Made by a program: the position numbers and the translations under genes. Below the pieces are notes generated by a model that was not told where the DNA came from, searched no databases, and saw only the letters and a program-made list of their open reading frames with translations. A stretch of DNA of 58,875 nucleotides from Herminiimonas sp. CN (lineage in GTDB: Bacteria > Pseudomonadota > Gammaproteobacteria > Burkholderiales > Burkholderiaceae_D), in assembly GCF_000622895.1 (NCBI RefSeq), contig NZ_AVCC01000011.1, positions 1 to 58,875 of the forward strand. The letters are read 5' to 3'. Position 1 is the first letter of the stretch. Each line of letters starts with the position of its first letter. Shown here one piece after another: positions 17,507-24,799 of the stretch.

Positions 17507-18157
17507 TCATGAAGCCGTCGCGCCGGCCAGATCCTCGCCGGTATCGATGTCACGCAAAATCGCCGTGCTATCGAACGCCACCAAACGGACCTGCTCGGCA
17601 TGCTCGTTCAACAACACGCGCCCCCCCACATCGCCGGACAGCCGCGACATCTGCTCGAAGTAGCAACGCGGCCACAGCACGGGGTTGCCGCGTTGCCCGG
17701 CGCACTGCGGCACGCAGATGACCTCGGGCTCGGCCCGATGGGCGTCAATTAACCGATCGATATGTTCTGCAGTCACATAAGGCATGTCGCCAAGCAATAT
17801 CAGTACCGCCTCAACATCGGGCGGTAGCGCCTGAAGCCCAACTGACAGTGAGGTAGCCATTCCGCTTGCGTAAGCCGGATTGTGCACGATGAGCGGACCG
17901 CGGCCCCCCAAAAGCCGATCGATGTGCGGCGCATCGTGGCCCGTTACCACGACCACCAGACAGGAACGGGAGCGCAATGCGGCATTGGCCACGCGTTCGA
18001 CCATGGGTACGCCAGCAATTGGAATCAATAACTTGTTTTGCCGGCCCATGCGCGTCGAGCGGCCGGCCGCCAGGACCAGCGCGGCCACGCCGGAATCGGA
18101 ACGCAAGGCTTGGAGCGGGGCTATGCCGCAATGCGTGGTTGGAAGTGACTTATTCAT
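17507..18157 (-). CDS. MobA/MocA-like molybdenum-cofactor nucleotidyltransferase
   Basis: A 216-residue nucleotidyltransferase. The N-terminal VAALVLAAGRSTRMGRQNKLL is the NTP-binding LxAGxSxRMGxxK motif, and LILLGDMPYVTAEHIDRL carries the metal-binding aspartate. This is the MocA/CoxC branch, which attaches CMP to molybdopterin for xanthine-oxidase-family enzymes. It fits the hcrCAB and xdhC genes about 19 kb away, whose catalytic subunit needs molybdopterin cytosine dinucleotide. It lies just downstream, on the same strand, of the MarR gene (274 bp apart). Confidence 0.85.
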   Translation of the reverse strand: MNKSLPTTHCGIAPLQALRSDSGVAALVLAAGRSTRMGRQNKLLIPIAGVPMVERVANAALRSRSCLVVVVTGHDAPHIDRLLGGRGPLIVHNPAYASGMATSLSVGLQALPPDVEAVLILLGDMPYVTAEHIDRLIDAHRAEPEVICVPQCAGQRGNPVLWPRCYFEQMSRLSGDVGGRVLLNEHAEQVRLVAFDSTAILRDIDTGEDLAGATAS

Positions 18158-18431
18158 AGGATGCTGGGTCTTTTACTGCAGCTGCGGCTGTTTTTTCAAC
18201 CGTCAATGGCGGCATGGGCGAGAACAACGAATTAATACGCCTGCCTACCGTTATCCACTCCCATTCCGTGCCGCCGCATAAGCCTGTTGCAGCAGTTCAT
18301 CGTCAGACGCGCTACAGCATTGCCACAAAATCCGGCGCGGAAACTGCGTGCCAAATGGTTCCATAATGATCCAGCCTCATTGCGCTGAGTCCGACAAACC
18401 CCTGGCCTCGCAAAGGCCGGCAGGCGATCGG

Positions 18432-18881
18432 TCAGACGTCGTTTTTTGCCAGTTTCATCAGCAGCTGGATCAGCTGCCGCGTCTCGCTTTTAGTCAGACG
18501 CGTCAGGATGCGCTTTTCGTGCAGCCTGACCCGCCTCTCGACTTCGACCAGCAACTGTTCGCCTTCGTCGGTCAGGTGCAAGTAATTGCTGCGCCGGTCC
18601 TTGGTTGAGGCTTCCCGCTCCAGCACTTTGCGCTTTTCCAGCTTGTCCAGCAATGGCACCAGCGAAGAGCGGTCGAGCCCGATGGCCTGTGCCAGCCGGG
18701 TCTGTGTCAACCCCTGGTTCTGGCGCAGGATTTCCAGCACGCCAAAAATGGCGGGAGTGATGTCGAGGTCCGACAGCTCGCGGTCGAAGTCCTTGAAAAC
18801 CATCACTTGTGCCATACGCAGGTTGTAGCCGACCAAGTCTGGCAGGCTGCCTAGGTCGAGGGGGGAGGATGTGCTTGTCAT
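18432..18881 (-). CDS. MarR-family transcriptional regulator
   Basis: A 149-residue winged-helix regulator. The HTH is LTQTRLAQAIGLDRSSLVPLLDKLEKRKVL (about residues 60-90), followed by the MarR wing DRRSNYLHLTDEGEQLL. The open frame extends 32 codons further upstream, but the ATG at 18881 (MTSTSSPLDLG) gives a standard-length MarR protein. It is divergent from a thioesterase and ABC-importer operon, with a palindrome over the likely -35 of that operon (19037-19053). MarR proteins such as BadR and CouR regulate aromatic acid pathways in other proteobacteria, so an aromatic acid or its CoA thioester as effector is a reasonable inference. Confidence 0.88.
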   Translation of the reverse strand: MTSTSSPLDLGSLPDLVGYNLRMAQVMVFKDFDRELSDLDITPAIFGVLEILRQNQGLTQTRLAQAIGLDRSSLVPLLDKLEKRKVLEREASTKDRRSNYLHLTDEGEQLLVEVERRVRLHEKRILTRLTKSETRQLIQLLMKLAKNDV

Positions 18882-19036
18882 GGATGCTTGGTTCGTAATA
18901 AATGCTGCTGAAAATGATGGGGCGGGACAAGTGCTGCAGACTAACACAGTGCGCAAAAGCGCGTTTGCGTCCACCAATTATGAACTCCCATCCGGATCAA
19001 CAATCCGTTTTACGAAAATTCAGATAAACCCGCCAT

Positions 19037-19070
19037 TTTGATTTGACATCAAACAGTTTGTCTATATTAT
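19037..19070 (+). promoter_or_regulatory. Promoter with palindromic operator, thioesterase/importer operon
   Basis: TTTGAT (19037-19042) and ATCAAA (19048-19053) form a 6-bp inverted repeat with a 5-bp spacer. It overlaps a consensus TTGACA -35 (19043-19048) that is followed after 16 bp by TATTAT (19065-19070). The element ATTTGACATCAAACA (19041-19055) matches 12 of 15 positions of the box found upstream of korA. Half-sites resemble FNR boxes, but the spacer is 5 rather than 4 bp. Positions between 18882 and 19036 show nothing else. Confidence 0.65.
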
Positions 19071-19252
19071 GGCTAATGGCGATATCAGATTCCGAACCGG
19101 AGCATTGCGGTTTTGTCTGGTCGGTAACGTATGCCGGAGGATTGCGCATTCCCAGTGCTACGCTTGTTCATGACGGAGACTGAATTTGAAACCATCCCTG
19201 TTTTTCCTTTTTCCTGCCGACACCGCCGGCCTTGACCGAAAGGCGGCCTAAC

Positions 19253-19675
19253 ATGCGCACCTCGATTTACCGCCTGAAGGTTGAATTCGGCGACTGCGAC
19301 CCTGCCAACATTGTTTTTTACCCAAACTATTACCGCTGGTTCGATGCCGCGACCCACCATCTGTGCGAGGGAGTTGGCTTGGACTGGATCAGCCTGCGCG
19401 ATCAATACGGCGTGGTCGGCATGCCGCTGGTCGAGACCGGCGCCAGCTATCGGCTGCCGGCCAGTTTCGGTGATCATCTGGAGATCGAGAGCAGCGTCGT
19501 CGAGTGCGCCCGCAAGTCGTTGCGGCTGCAGCATCTGGTGCGGCGCGGCGATACGCTGCTGGTCGAAGGCTTCGAAGTTCGCGTGCTCGGCGCACGCCAC
19601 CCCGACGACCCGCAGCGCCTGCGTGCGCTGGAAATCCCGGAGAAAATCCGCAACGCACTGACACAGGGAGAGTAG
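19253..19675 (+). CDS. 4-hydroxybenzoyl-CoA-type acyl-CoA thioesterase
   Basis: A 140-residue hotdog-fold thioesterase. The N-terminal motif VEFGDCDPANIVFYPNYYRWFDAA contains the catalytic aspartate of the 4-hydroxybenzoyl-CoA thioesterase family (DCDPAxIVFxPNY). A TTG seven codons upstream (19232) is an alternative start; the ATG at 19253 has GAAAGG upstream. It is first in an operon with a Liv-type importer. It may relieve CoA trapping by hydrolysing aromatic CoA thioesters. Substrate specificity within the family varies, so 4-hydroxybenzoyl-CoA is suggested by family and context (hcr genes) only. Confidence 0.85.
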   Translation: MRTSIYRLKVEFGDCDPANIVFYPNYYRWFDAATHHLCEGVGLDWISLRDQYGVVGMPLVETGASYRLPASFGDHLEIESSVVECARKSLRLQHLVRRGDTLLVEGFEVRVLGARHPDDPQRLRALEIPEKIRNALTQGE

Positions 19676-19730
19676 TCGAACACACAGTGGCGCAGAGGAT
19701 ACAGGCACCTACAACCCAAGGAGACAGACA

Positions 19731-20888
19731 ATGAAAAAATGGATGATGTTCGGGCTAATTGCGCTGGCAACCGGCCAGGCTTATGCGGCAGGCAATACGA
19801 TCAAGGTCGGCGTGTTGGCCGAGATGAGCGGGACGTTTGCCGATTTCGGCATGCAGATCACGAACGGCGCGAAAGCCTACATGAGACAGCACGGCGACAC
19901 GGTCGCCGGCAAGAAAATTGAACTCGTGGTCAGGGACACCACTGGTCCCGCGCCAGATGTCGCCAAACGCTTGGCGCAGGAACTGGTGGTCAAGGACAAC
20001 GTCGATTTCATCGTCGGTTTCGGACTGACGCCGAATGCGTTTGCGGTGGCGCCGATTGCGACCGAAGCGAAAAAACCGACCATCATCATGAATGCCGCGA
20101 CCTCGGTGATCACCGTCAAGTCGCCCTATATCGCGCGAGTGTCGTTTACGCTGGCGCAAGTGACCGAGCCGATGGCGCAGTGGGCTTACAAGAGCGGCTT
20201 GCGCAAGATATATACGGTGGTTGCCGATTACGGCCCGGGCCATGATGCCGAGCAGACTTTCAAGAAAGCGTTTTCCAGACTGGGCGGCGAAGTGATCGGC
20301 GAACTGCGGGTACCACTGAAAAACCCGGAGTTCGGGCCATTCGTGCAACGCGTCAAGGATAGCAAGCCGCAGGCGATCTTCGTGTTCGTGCCGGCCGGCG
20401 AACTGGCGGTCGGTTTCATGAAGGCATACAACGAGCGCGGCCTGGCGCAGGCCGGCATCAAGCTGCTGTCGACCGGCGACGTGACCGACGATGGTGTGAT
20501 CGAGGCGCTGGGCGACAATGCACTGGGCGTGATCTCGACGCACCAGTATTCGGCTGCCCATCCGTCGCCAGAGAACAAGGCTTTCCTCGCCGCCTACAGT
20601 CAGATCAATCCAAAACAGCGCCCCAATTTCATGGCGGTCGGCGGCTACGATGGCATGGCGGCGGTGTATGAAGTGGTGCGTCAGCTCAAAGGCAACATTG
20701 ATGGCGACAAGGCGATGCAGGTACTCAAGGGCATGAAATTGAACAGCCCGCGCGGGCCGATCCAGATCGATGCCGAAACCCGCGATATCGTGCAAAACGT
20801 TTACGTGCGCGAAGTCAGGAAAGTCGATGGCAAGTTGTATAACGTCGAGTTCGAGACCTTCACTGCAGTCAGGGATCCGGGCAAGTAA
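19731..20888 (+). CDS. Periplasmic substrate-binding protein, Liv-type ABC importer
   Basis: A 385-residue type-I periplasmic binding protein with a signal peptide (MKKWMMFGLIALATGQAYA, cleavage about residue 19-20). The mature N-terminus IKVGVLAEMSGTFADFG is the family signature, and ADYGPGHDAEQTFKKAF and FAVAPIATEAKKPTI follow at expected spacing. Within the leucine-binding-protein family this resembles members that bind aromatic acids more than branched-chain amino acids, given the neighbours; the ligand is not provable here. GGAGA lies upstream of the ATG. A strong hairpin follows the gene (20977-21006), likely setting higher levels of this protein than of the membrane components. Confidence 0.9.
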   Translation: MKKWMMFGLIALATGQAYAAGNTIKVGVLAEMSGTFADFGMQITNGAKAYMRQHGDTVAGKKIELVVRDTTGPAPDVAKRLAQELVVKDNVDFIVGFGLTPNAFAVAPIATEAKKPTIIMNAATSVITVKSPYIARVSFTLAQVTEPMAQWAYKSGLRKIYTVVADYGPGHDAEQTFKKAFSRLGGEVIGELRVPLKNPEFGPFVQRVKDSKPQAIFVFVPAGELAVGFMKAYNERGLAQAGIKLLSTGDVTDDGVIEALGDNALGVISTHQYSAAHPSPENKAFLAAYSQINPKQRPNFMAVGGYDGMAAVYEVVRQLKGNIDGDKAMQVLKGMKLNSPRGPIQIDAETRDIVQNVYVREVRKVDGKLYNVEFETFTAVRDPGK

Positions 20889-20976
20889 CGGTGCGCTCCG
20901 GTCCGATCCTGACTGCAGCAAAAAGCCGCATCCCCTCATCCCGTCCCTTTCAGCTTATGGAGAGGGCAAGCACGGG

Positions 20977-21006
20977 GGCACGATGAAATTTTGACTTCAT
21001 CGTGCC
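20977..21006 (+). terminator. Stem-loop between binding-protein and permease genes
   Basis: GGCACGATGAA (20977-20987) pairs perfectly with TTCATCGTGCC (20996-21006) across an 8-nt loop. No T-run follows, so it is more likely an mRNA-stabilising or attenuating hairpin than a full terminator. The preceding bases (about 20928-20975) resemble the CCCTCATCCC...GAGAGGG palindromic intergenic repeats seen in many betaproteobacteria. Confidence 0.55.
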
Positions 21007-21030
21007 GAATTAATAAAGGATACCAACAGC

Positions 21031-21897
21031 GTGGATAACTTTCTCGGCGTACTGTTCGACGGCCTGGCGTATGGCACCCTGCTGTTCCTGATCTCGGTCG
21101 GACTGTCGATCACGCTCGGCCTGATGGGCTTCATCAATCTCGCGCATGGCGTGTTTGCAATGGCCGGCGGCTACCTGTTGGTGACGCTGATGGGGCAGGC
21201 CGGAATCGGCTTCCTGGCAGCGCTGCCGATCGTGTTTTGCGCAATCGCACTGGGCAGCCTGTTACTCGAACGCGTGCTGTATCGCCCCCTATATAAAAGT
21301 ACCGCGCTGAACCAGGTGCTGCTGACGGTCGGCATCATGTTCATTGCGATTGCCGGCGCCAGCTACCTGTGGGGGCCGGGCCAGCAGCCGGTGCTGCTGC
21401 CGGAGGCGCTGAACGGGCAATTTACGCTGTTCGGAATCGACCTGTCGCGTTATCGGCTGTTTCTGATGGCGGTCGGAGCAATCATCACGCTGGCGCTGGT
21501 ATTTGGCCTGGAACGCACCCGCTTCGGCGCAATGATCCGCGCCGCGGTCGATAACCAGCGCACCGCCACATCGATGGGAATCCGGGTCGAACGGGTGTTC
21601 CAGCTGACGTTCGCGCTCGGCAGCGGCCTGGCCGGGCTGGGTGGCGCGCTTGGAGTCAACGTACTCGGGCTGGACCCAAATTTCGCGCTCAAGTACCTGG
21701 TGTATTTCCTTTTGGTGGTGGTGGTCGGCGGGCCGGGCTCGGTGATCGGGACCTTGCTGGCGGCGCTACTGCTCGGGGTAGCTGACATCGCTGGAAAATA
21801 TTACGCGCCACAGATCGGCGCCTTCGTTATTTACGGCGCGATGATCTTGCTGCTGTTGCTGTTTCCACATGGCCTTCTGGGCCGCAGGGGGGGATGA
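21031..21897 (+). CDS. Branched-chain-type ABC transporter permease (LivH-like)
   Basis: A 288-residue inner-membrane permease with about eight hydrophobic segments. GLSITLGLMGFINLAHGVFAM is the LivH signature, and GMLIRAAVDN-like FGAMIRAAVDNQRTATSMGI is the cytoplasmic EAA-type coupling loop. It begins with GTG, preceded by AAAGGA. Its stop overlaps the start of the next gene (ATGA), indicating translational coupling. It pairs with the LivM half of the next protein to form the membrane channel. Confidence 0.9.
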   Translation: MDNFLGVLFDGLAYGTLLFLISVGLSITLGLMGFINLAHGVFAMAGGYLLVTLMGQAGIGFLAALPIVFCAIALGSLLLERVLYRPLYKSTALNQVLLTVGIMFIAIAGASYLWGPGQQPVLLPEALNGQFTLFGIDLSRYRLFLMAVGAIITLALVFGLERTRFGAMIRAAVDNQRTATSMGIRVERVFQLTFALGSGLAGLGGALGVNVLGLDPNFALKYLVYFLLVVVVGGPGSVIGTLLAALLLGVADIAGKYYAPQIGAFVIYGAMILLLLLFPHGLLGRRGG

Positions 21898-23714
21898 TGA
21901 ACATCATGCAATTCACGGTTCCGGCCCAGGCCGAGGCGGCCCGGCAATGCCTGGCGCTGCAGGCACGCGAACGCTGGAAGCCAGCTGAGATCGGATTCTG
22001 GCTGGCGTTGGCAAGTGTCTATTTCGCGCTTCCGACCAGCCTGGTGTTTGCGACCCAGATTGTAATCGCCGGCCTCTTTGCGCTGTCGCTTGACCTTATC
22101 CTCGGGTATGCGGGAATCGTCACGCTCGGGCACGCGGCATTCTTCGGCATCGGCGCGTATGCAGCCGGCTTGCTGGCCGCGCATGGCTGGCACGAGCCGC
22201 TCACCGGCCTGCTGGCGGGCGGGCTGGCTGCCAGCCTCGCCGGTTATCTGGCCAGTTTCCTGATGTTGCGCGGCAGCGATCTGACCCGCTTGATGATCAC
22301 ACTCGGAATCGGATTTCTTCTGTATGAGGTGGCGAACCGTGCGATTGCGCTTACCGGGGGGGTCGATGGTTTGCAGGGCGTCGAAATCGGCAAACTGTTC
22401 GGCGTCTTCAATTTTGATCTGTACGGCAAAACCGCCTACCTCTACGTGCTCGGCATCAGCTTCCTGCTGTTTGTGTTGACGCGCAGTCTGATCCATTCGC
22501 CCTATGGCCTGTCGCTGCGCAGCATCCGTGAAAACCGCGTGCGTGCGATTGCGATCGGCATCCCGGTCGGTGCCAGATTAACCAATATTTATACTTATTC
22601 GGCGCTGCTGGCCGGTGTGTCCGGCGCGCTGCTGACGCAGACCACGCAATTCGTTGGCATCGATGTGTTCAGTTTTCAGCGCTCGGCAGACCTGCTGATC
22701 ATGCTGATCATCGGCGGCACCGCAACCCTGTATGGCGGTTTTGTCGGTGCCGCCGCCTTCCTGCTGGTGCAGGATTACCTGGCCAACCTGAATCCGCAAT
22801 ACTGGCTGTTCTGGCTCGGCATCCTGCTGATCGTGACCACCCTGTATCTGCGCGGCGGAATCATGGGCGGCTTGGCGCTGCTGCCCCGGATGCTGGCCCA
22901 TGAGTCGGCTGCGGCGCAGCACGCCAGTCCGTCGTCGGCCACACCCATGGCACAGGTGCTGCAGACCCGCGATCTGTGCAAGTCGTTCGGCGGACTGGAC
23001 GTTACGCAGTGCCTGAACCTGGCGCTGGCGGCCGGTGCGCGCCATGCGTTAATCGGGCCCAATGGCGCCGGCAAGACCACTTTGATCAATCAGCTGACCG
23101 GCATATTGCGGCCATCGAGCGGATCGATCTGGCTCAACGGTGCCGACATCACGCAGCTGGCGCCCCATGAACGGGTCGCGCGCGGCCTGTCGCGCACGTT
23201 CCAGATCAACACCCTGTTTCCACAGTTAACACCGCTGGAGGCGGTCACTAACGCGATCTGCGAGCGTGAGAGAAGCCGCTTGAGCGTGTGGCAACGCAGA
23301 TTTTTCGGACTGTCGCGGCGCAACGATGAAATCGGCCAGGCTTATGCTTTGCTGGCGCAACTGAATCTGGCGCAAGACTGCATGCGTGAAACGCGCATGC
23401 TGGCATACGGCAAGCAGCGGCTGCTGGAAATCGCGCTGGCGCTGGCGGCGCGACCGCAGGTGCTGCTGCTCGACGAACCGGCAGCCGGCGTGCCGGAAGG
23501 CGAGAGCGATGAGCTATTTGCCGTGCTGTGCGCACTGCCGCGCTCGATCAGCATCCTGCTGATCGAGCATGACATGAGCTTGGTGTTCCGCTTTGCCGAT
23601 CGCATCACGGTGCTGGTTGGCGGCGCCGAACTGGTGACTGGCACCCCTGCTGAAATCGCGGACGATGCGCGGGTGCGCGAAGTGTATCTGGGGAAGGGGC
23701 ATTGTAATGCTTAG
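21894..23714 (+). CDS. Fused LivM permease - LivG ATPase of ABC importer
   Basis: A 606-residue fusion. Residues about 1-335 are a LivM-type permease (LDLILGYAGIVTLGHAAFFGIGAYAAG; LSLRSIRENRVRAIAIGI as coupling loop). Residues about 350-606 are a LivG-type ATPase with Walker A GPNGAGKTTL, signature-like LAYGKQRLLEIALAL, Walker B VLLLDEPAAGV and the H-loop histidine in LLIEHDMSLVF. In the signature the usual LSGGQQ is replaced by LAYGKQ, which is normal for LivG. Fusion of these subunits occurs in several aromatic-acid Liv importers. The last codons overlap the following ATPase gene by 8 bp. Confidence 0.92.
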   Translation: MMNIMQFTVPAQAEAARQCLALQARERWKPAEIGFWLALASVYFALPTSLVFATQIVIAGLFALSLDLILGYAGIVTLGHAAFFGIGAYAAGLLAAHGWHEPLTGLLAGGLAASLAGYLASFLMLRGSDLTRLMITLGIGFLLYEVANRAIALTGGVDGLQGVEIGKLFGVFNFDLYGKTAYLYVLGISFLLFVLTRSLIHSPYGLSLRSIRENRVRAIAIGIPVGARLTNIYTYSALLAGVSGALLTQTTQFVGIDVFSFQRSADLLIMLIIGGTATLYGGFVGAAAFLLVQDYLANLNPQYWLFWLGILLIVTTLYLRGGIMGGLALLPRMLAHESAAAQHASPSSATPMAQVLQTRDLCKSFGGLDVTQCLNLALAAGARHALIGPNGAGKTTLINQLTGILRPSSGSIWLNGADITQLAPHERVARGLSRTFQINTLFPQLTPLEAVTNAICERERSRLSVWQRRFFGLSRRNDEIGQAYALLAQLNLAQDCMRETRMLAYGKQRLLEIALALAARPQVLLLDEPAAGVPEGESDELFAVLCALPRSISILLIEHDMSLVFRFADRITVLVGGAELVTGTPAEIADDARVREVYLGKGHCNA

Positions 23715-24405
23715 ACTTGAAAACCTGGTTGCCGGTTACAGCGACGCCATCGTGCTCGATGATTGTTCGCTAACGATGAAGGATGGCGAAAGTCTGGCGC
23801 TGTTAGGCCGCAACGGCGTCGGCAAAAGTTCGCTGCTACTTACGCTGATGGGGCATACACGGGTGCGGCGCGGCGCCATCCGCTGGTGCGGCCAGGACCT
23901 TCTGAAGATGCCTGCCCATGCACGCGCCCGTGCCGGCTTGGGCTGGGTGCCGCAGGAACGCGAAATCTTCCGTTCACTGAGCGTCGAGGAAAATTTGACG
24001 ATGACCGCGTTGCCCGGCAAATGGAACCTGCAGGCAGTCTATGCGTTGTTTCCGCGACTGCAGCAGCGGCGCAAGAATTTCGGCAATCAATTGTCGGGCG
24101 GCGAGCAGCAGATGCTGGCAATCGGACGCGCGTTGATGCTGAATCCGAAACTGCTGCTGCTCGACGAGCCGCTGGAAGGTTTGGCGCCGGTAATCGTCGA
24201 TGAACTGTGCAGCGCAATTGCCGGCATGGTGCGCGACCATGGGCAGGCACTGATCCTGGTCGAGCAGCACGTCGAACAGGCGCTGCAACTGACCCAGCGC
24301 GGTATCGTGCTCGAGCGCGGCCGCGTAGTGCATGCGGCAGACAGCGCAGATATTCTGGCCAATCTCGGAATCCTAGAGAAATGGGTCGGAGTCCGCCTGC
24401 AATAG
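23707..24405 (+). CDS. ABC transporter ATPase (LivF-like)
   Basis: A 232-residue ATPase starting MLRLENLVAGYSDAIVL. It has Walker A GRNGVGKSSLL, Q-loop/WVPQEREIFRSL, signature LSGGEQQMLAIGRALM and Walker B LLLLDEPLEGLAP, with LVEQHVEQAL as the LivF-type H-loop. The open frame extends 14 codons upstream, but the ATG at 23707 matches the family start and overlaps the previous stop. It completes the importer: one binding protein, LivH, LivM-LivG and LivF. Confidence 0.92.
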   Translation: MLRLENLVAGYSDAIVLDDCSLTMKDGESLALLGRNGVGKSSLLLTLMGHTRVRRGAIRWCGQDLLKMPAHARARAGLGWVPQEREIFRSLSVEENLTMTALPGKWNLQAVYALFPRLQQRRKNFGNQLSGGEQQMLAIGRALMLNPKLLLLDEPLEGLAPVIVDELCSAIAGMVRDHGQALILVEQHVEQALQLTQRGIVLERGRVVHAADSADILANLGILEKWVGVRLQ

Positions 24406-24767
24406 GTCCAGTGTGCTGGGATTGACTGGAATTTGCTGGCAGAACCGGTGCCACGTCACATGCGATTGCTCCGAACAGAATCAATCGGCACATTGCCTGC
24501 ACTCTGCGCACGCGACCCTGGACAACACTGGGGCAGGGACGGAAGAGCTGCCTATCCAGGATAGCCGCGCGGCGGCTATCCTTGCCAGTTGAAGCAACCA
24601 GCTACCAGTTTTGAACGTGCATTCCGCGTCGTAAATCACTTTGAGTCGGTGCCATACTGTTTCTTCTGGCGGTTTTTGCCAGCCCGATTGAAGCGCAACA
24701 GCTAAAAAAAGAGGCGCTTTTACACGCCCCAAAATCTTCAGAGGAGAACGCAGAAGATTGATCCTGA
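24406..24767. other. Spacer between convergent transporter operons
   Basis: About 360 bases with no supported gene between the LivF-like and RND genes. Apart from the hairpin at its right edge, I see no recognisable element. Confidence 0.45.
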
Positions 24768-24799
24768 CCATGGCCGCCTGGTGCGTCAGGCGGCCATGG
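24768..24799 (-). terminator. Long hairpin over the RND stop codon
   Basis: CCATGGCCGCCTG (24768-24780) pairs perfectly over 13 bp with CAGGCGGCCATGG (24787-24799), loop gtgcgt. It overlaps the last codons and stop of the RND gene. There is no clear U-run beyond it on the minus strand, so termination or 3'-end protection is possible. Confidence 0.5.

Noticed and set aside
19037-19053. Canonical FNR/ANR box
   Set aside because: Half-sites TTGAT and ATCAA are present, but the spacer is 5 rather than 4 bp; a MarR-type site is the better reading.
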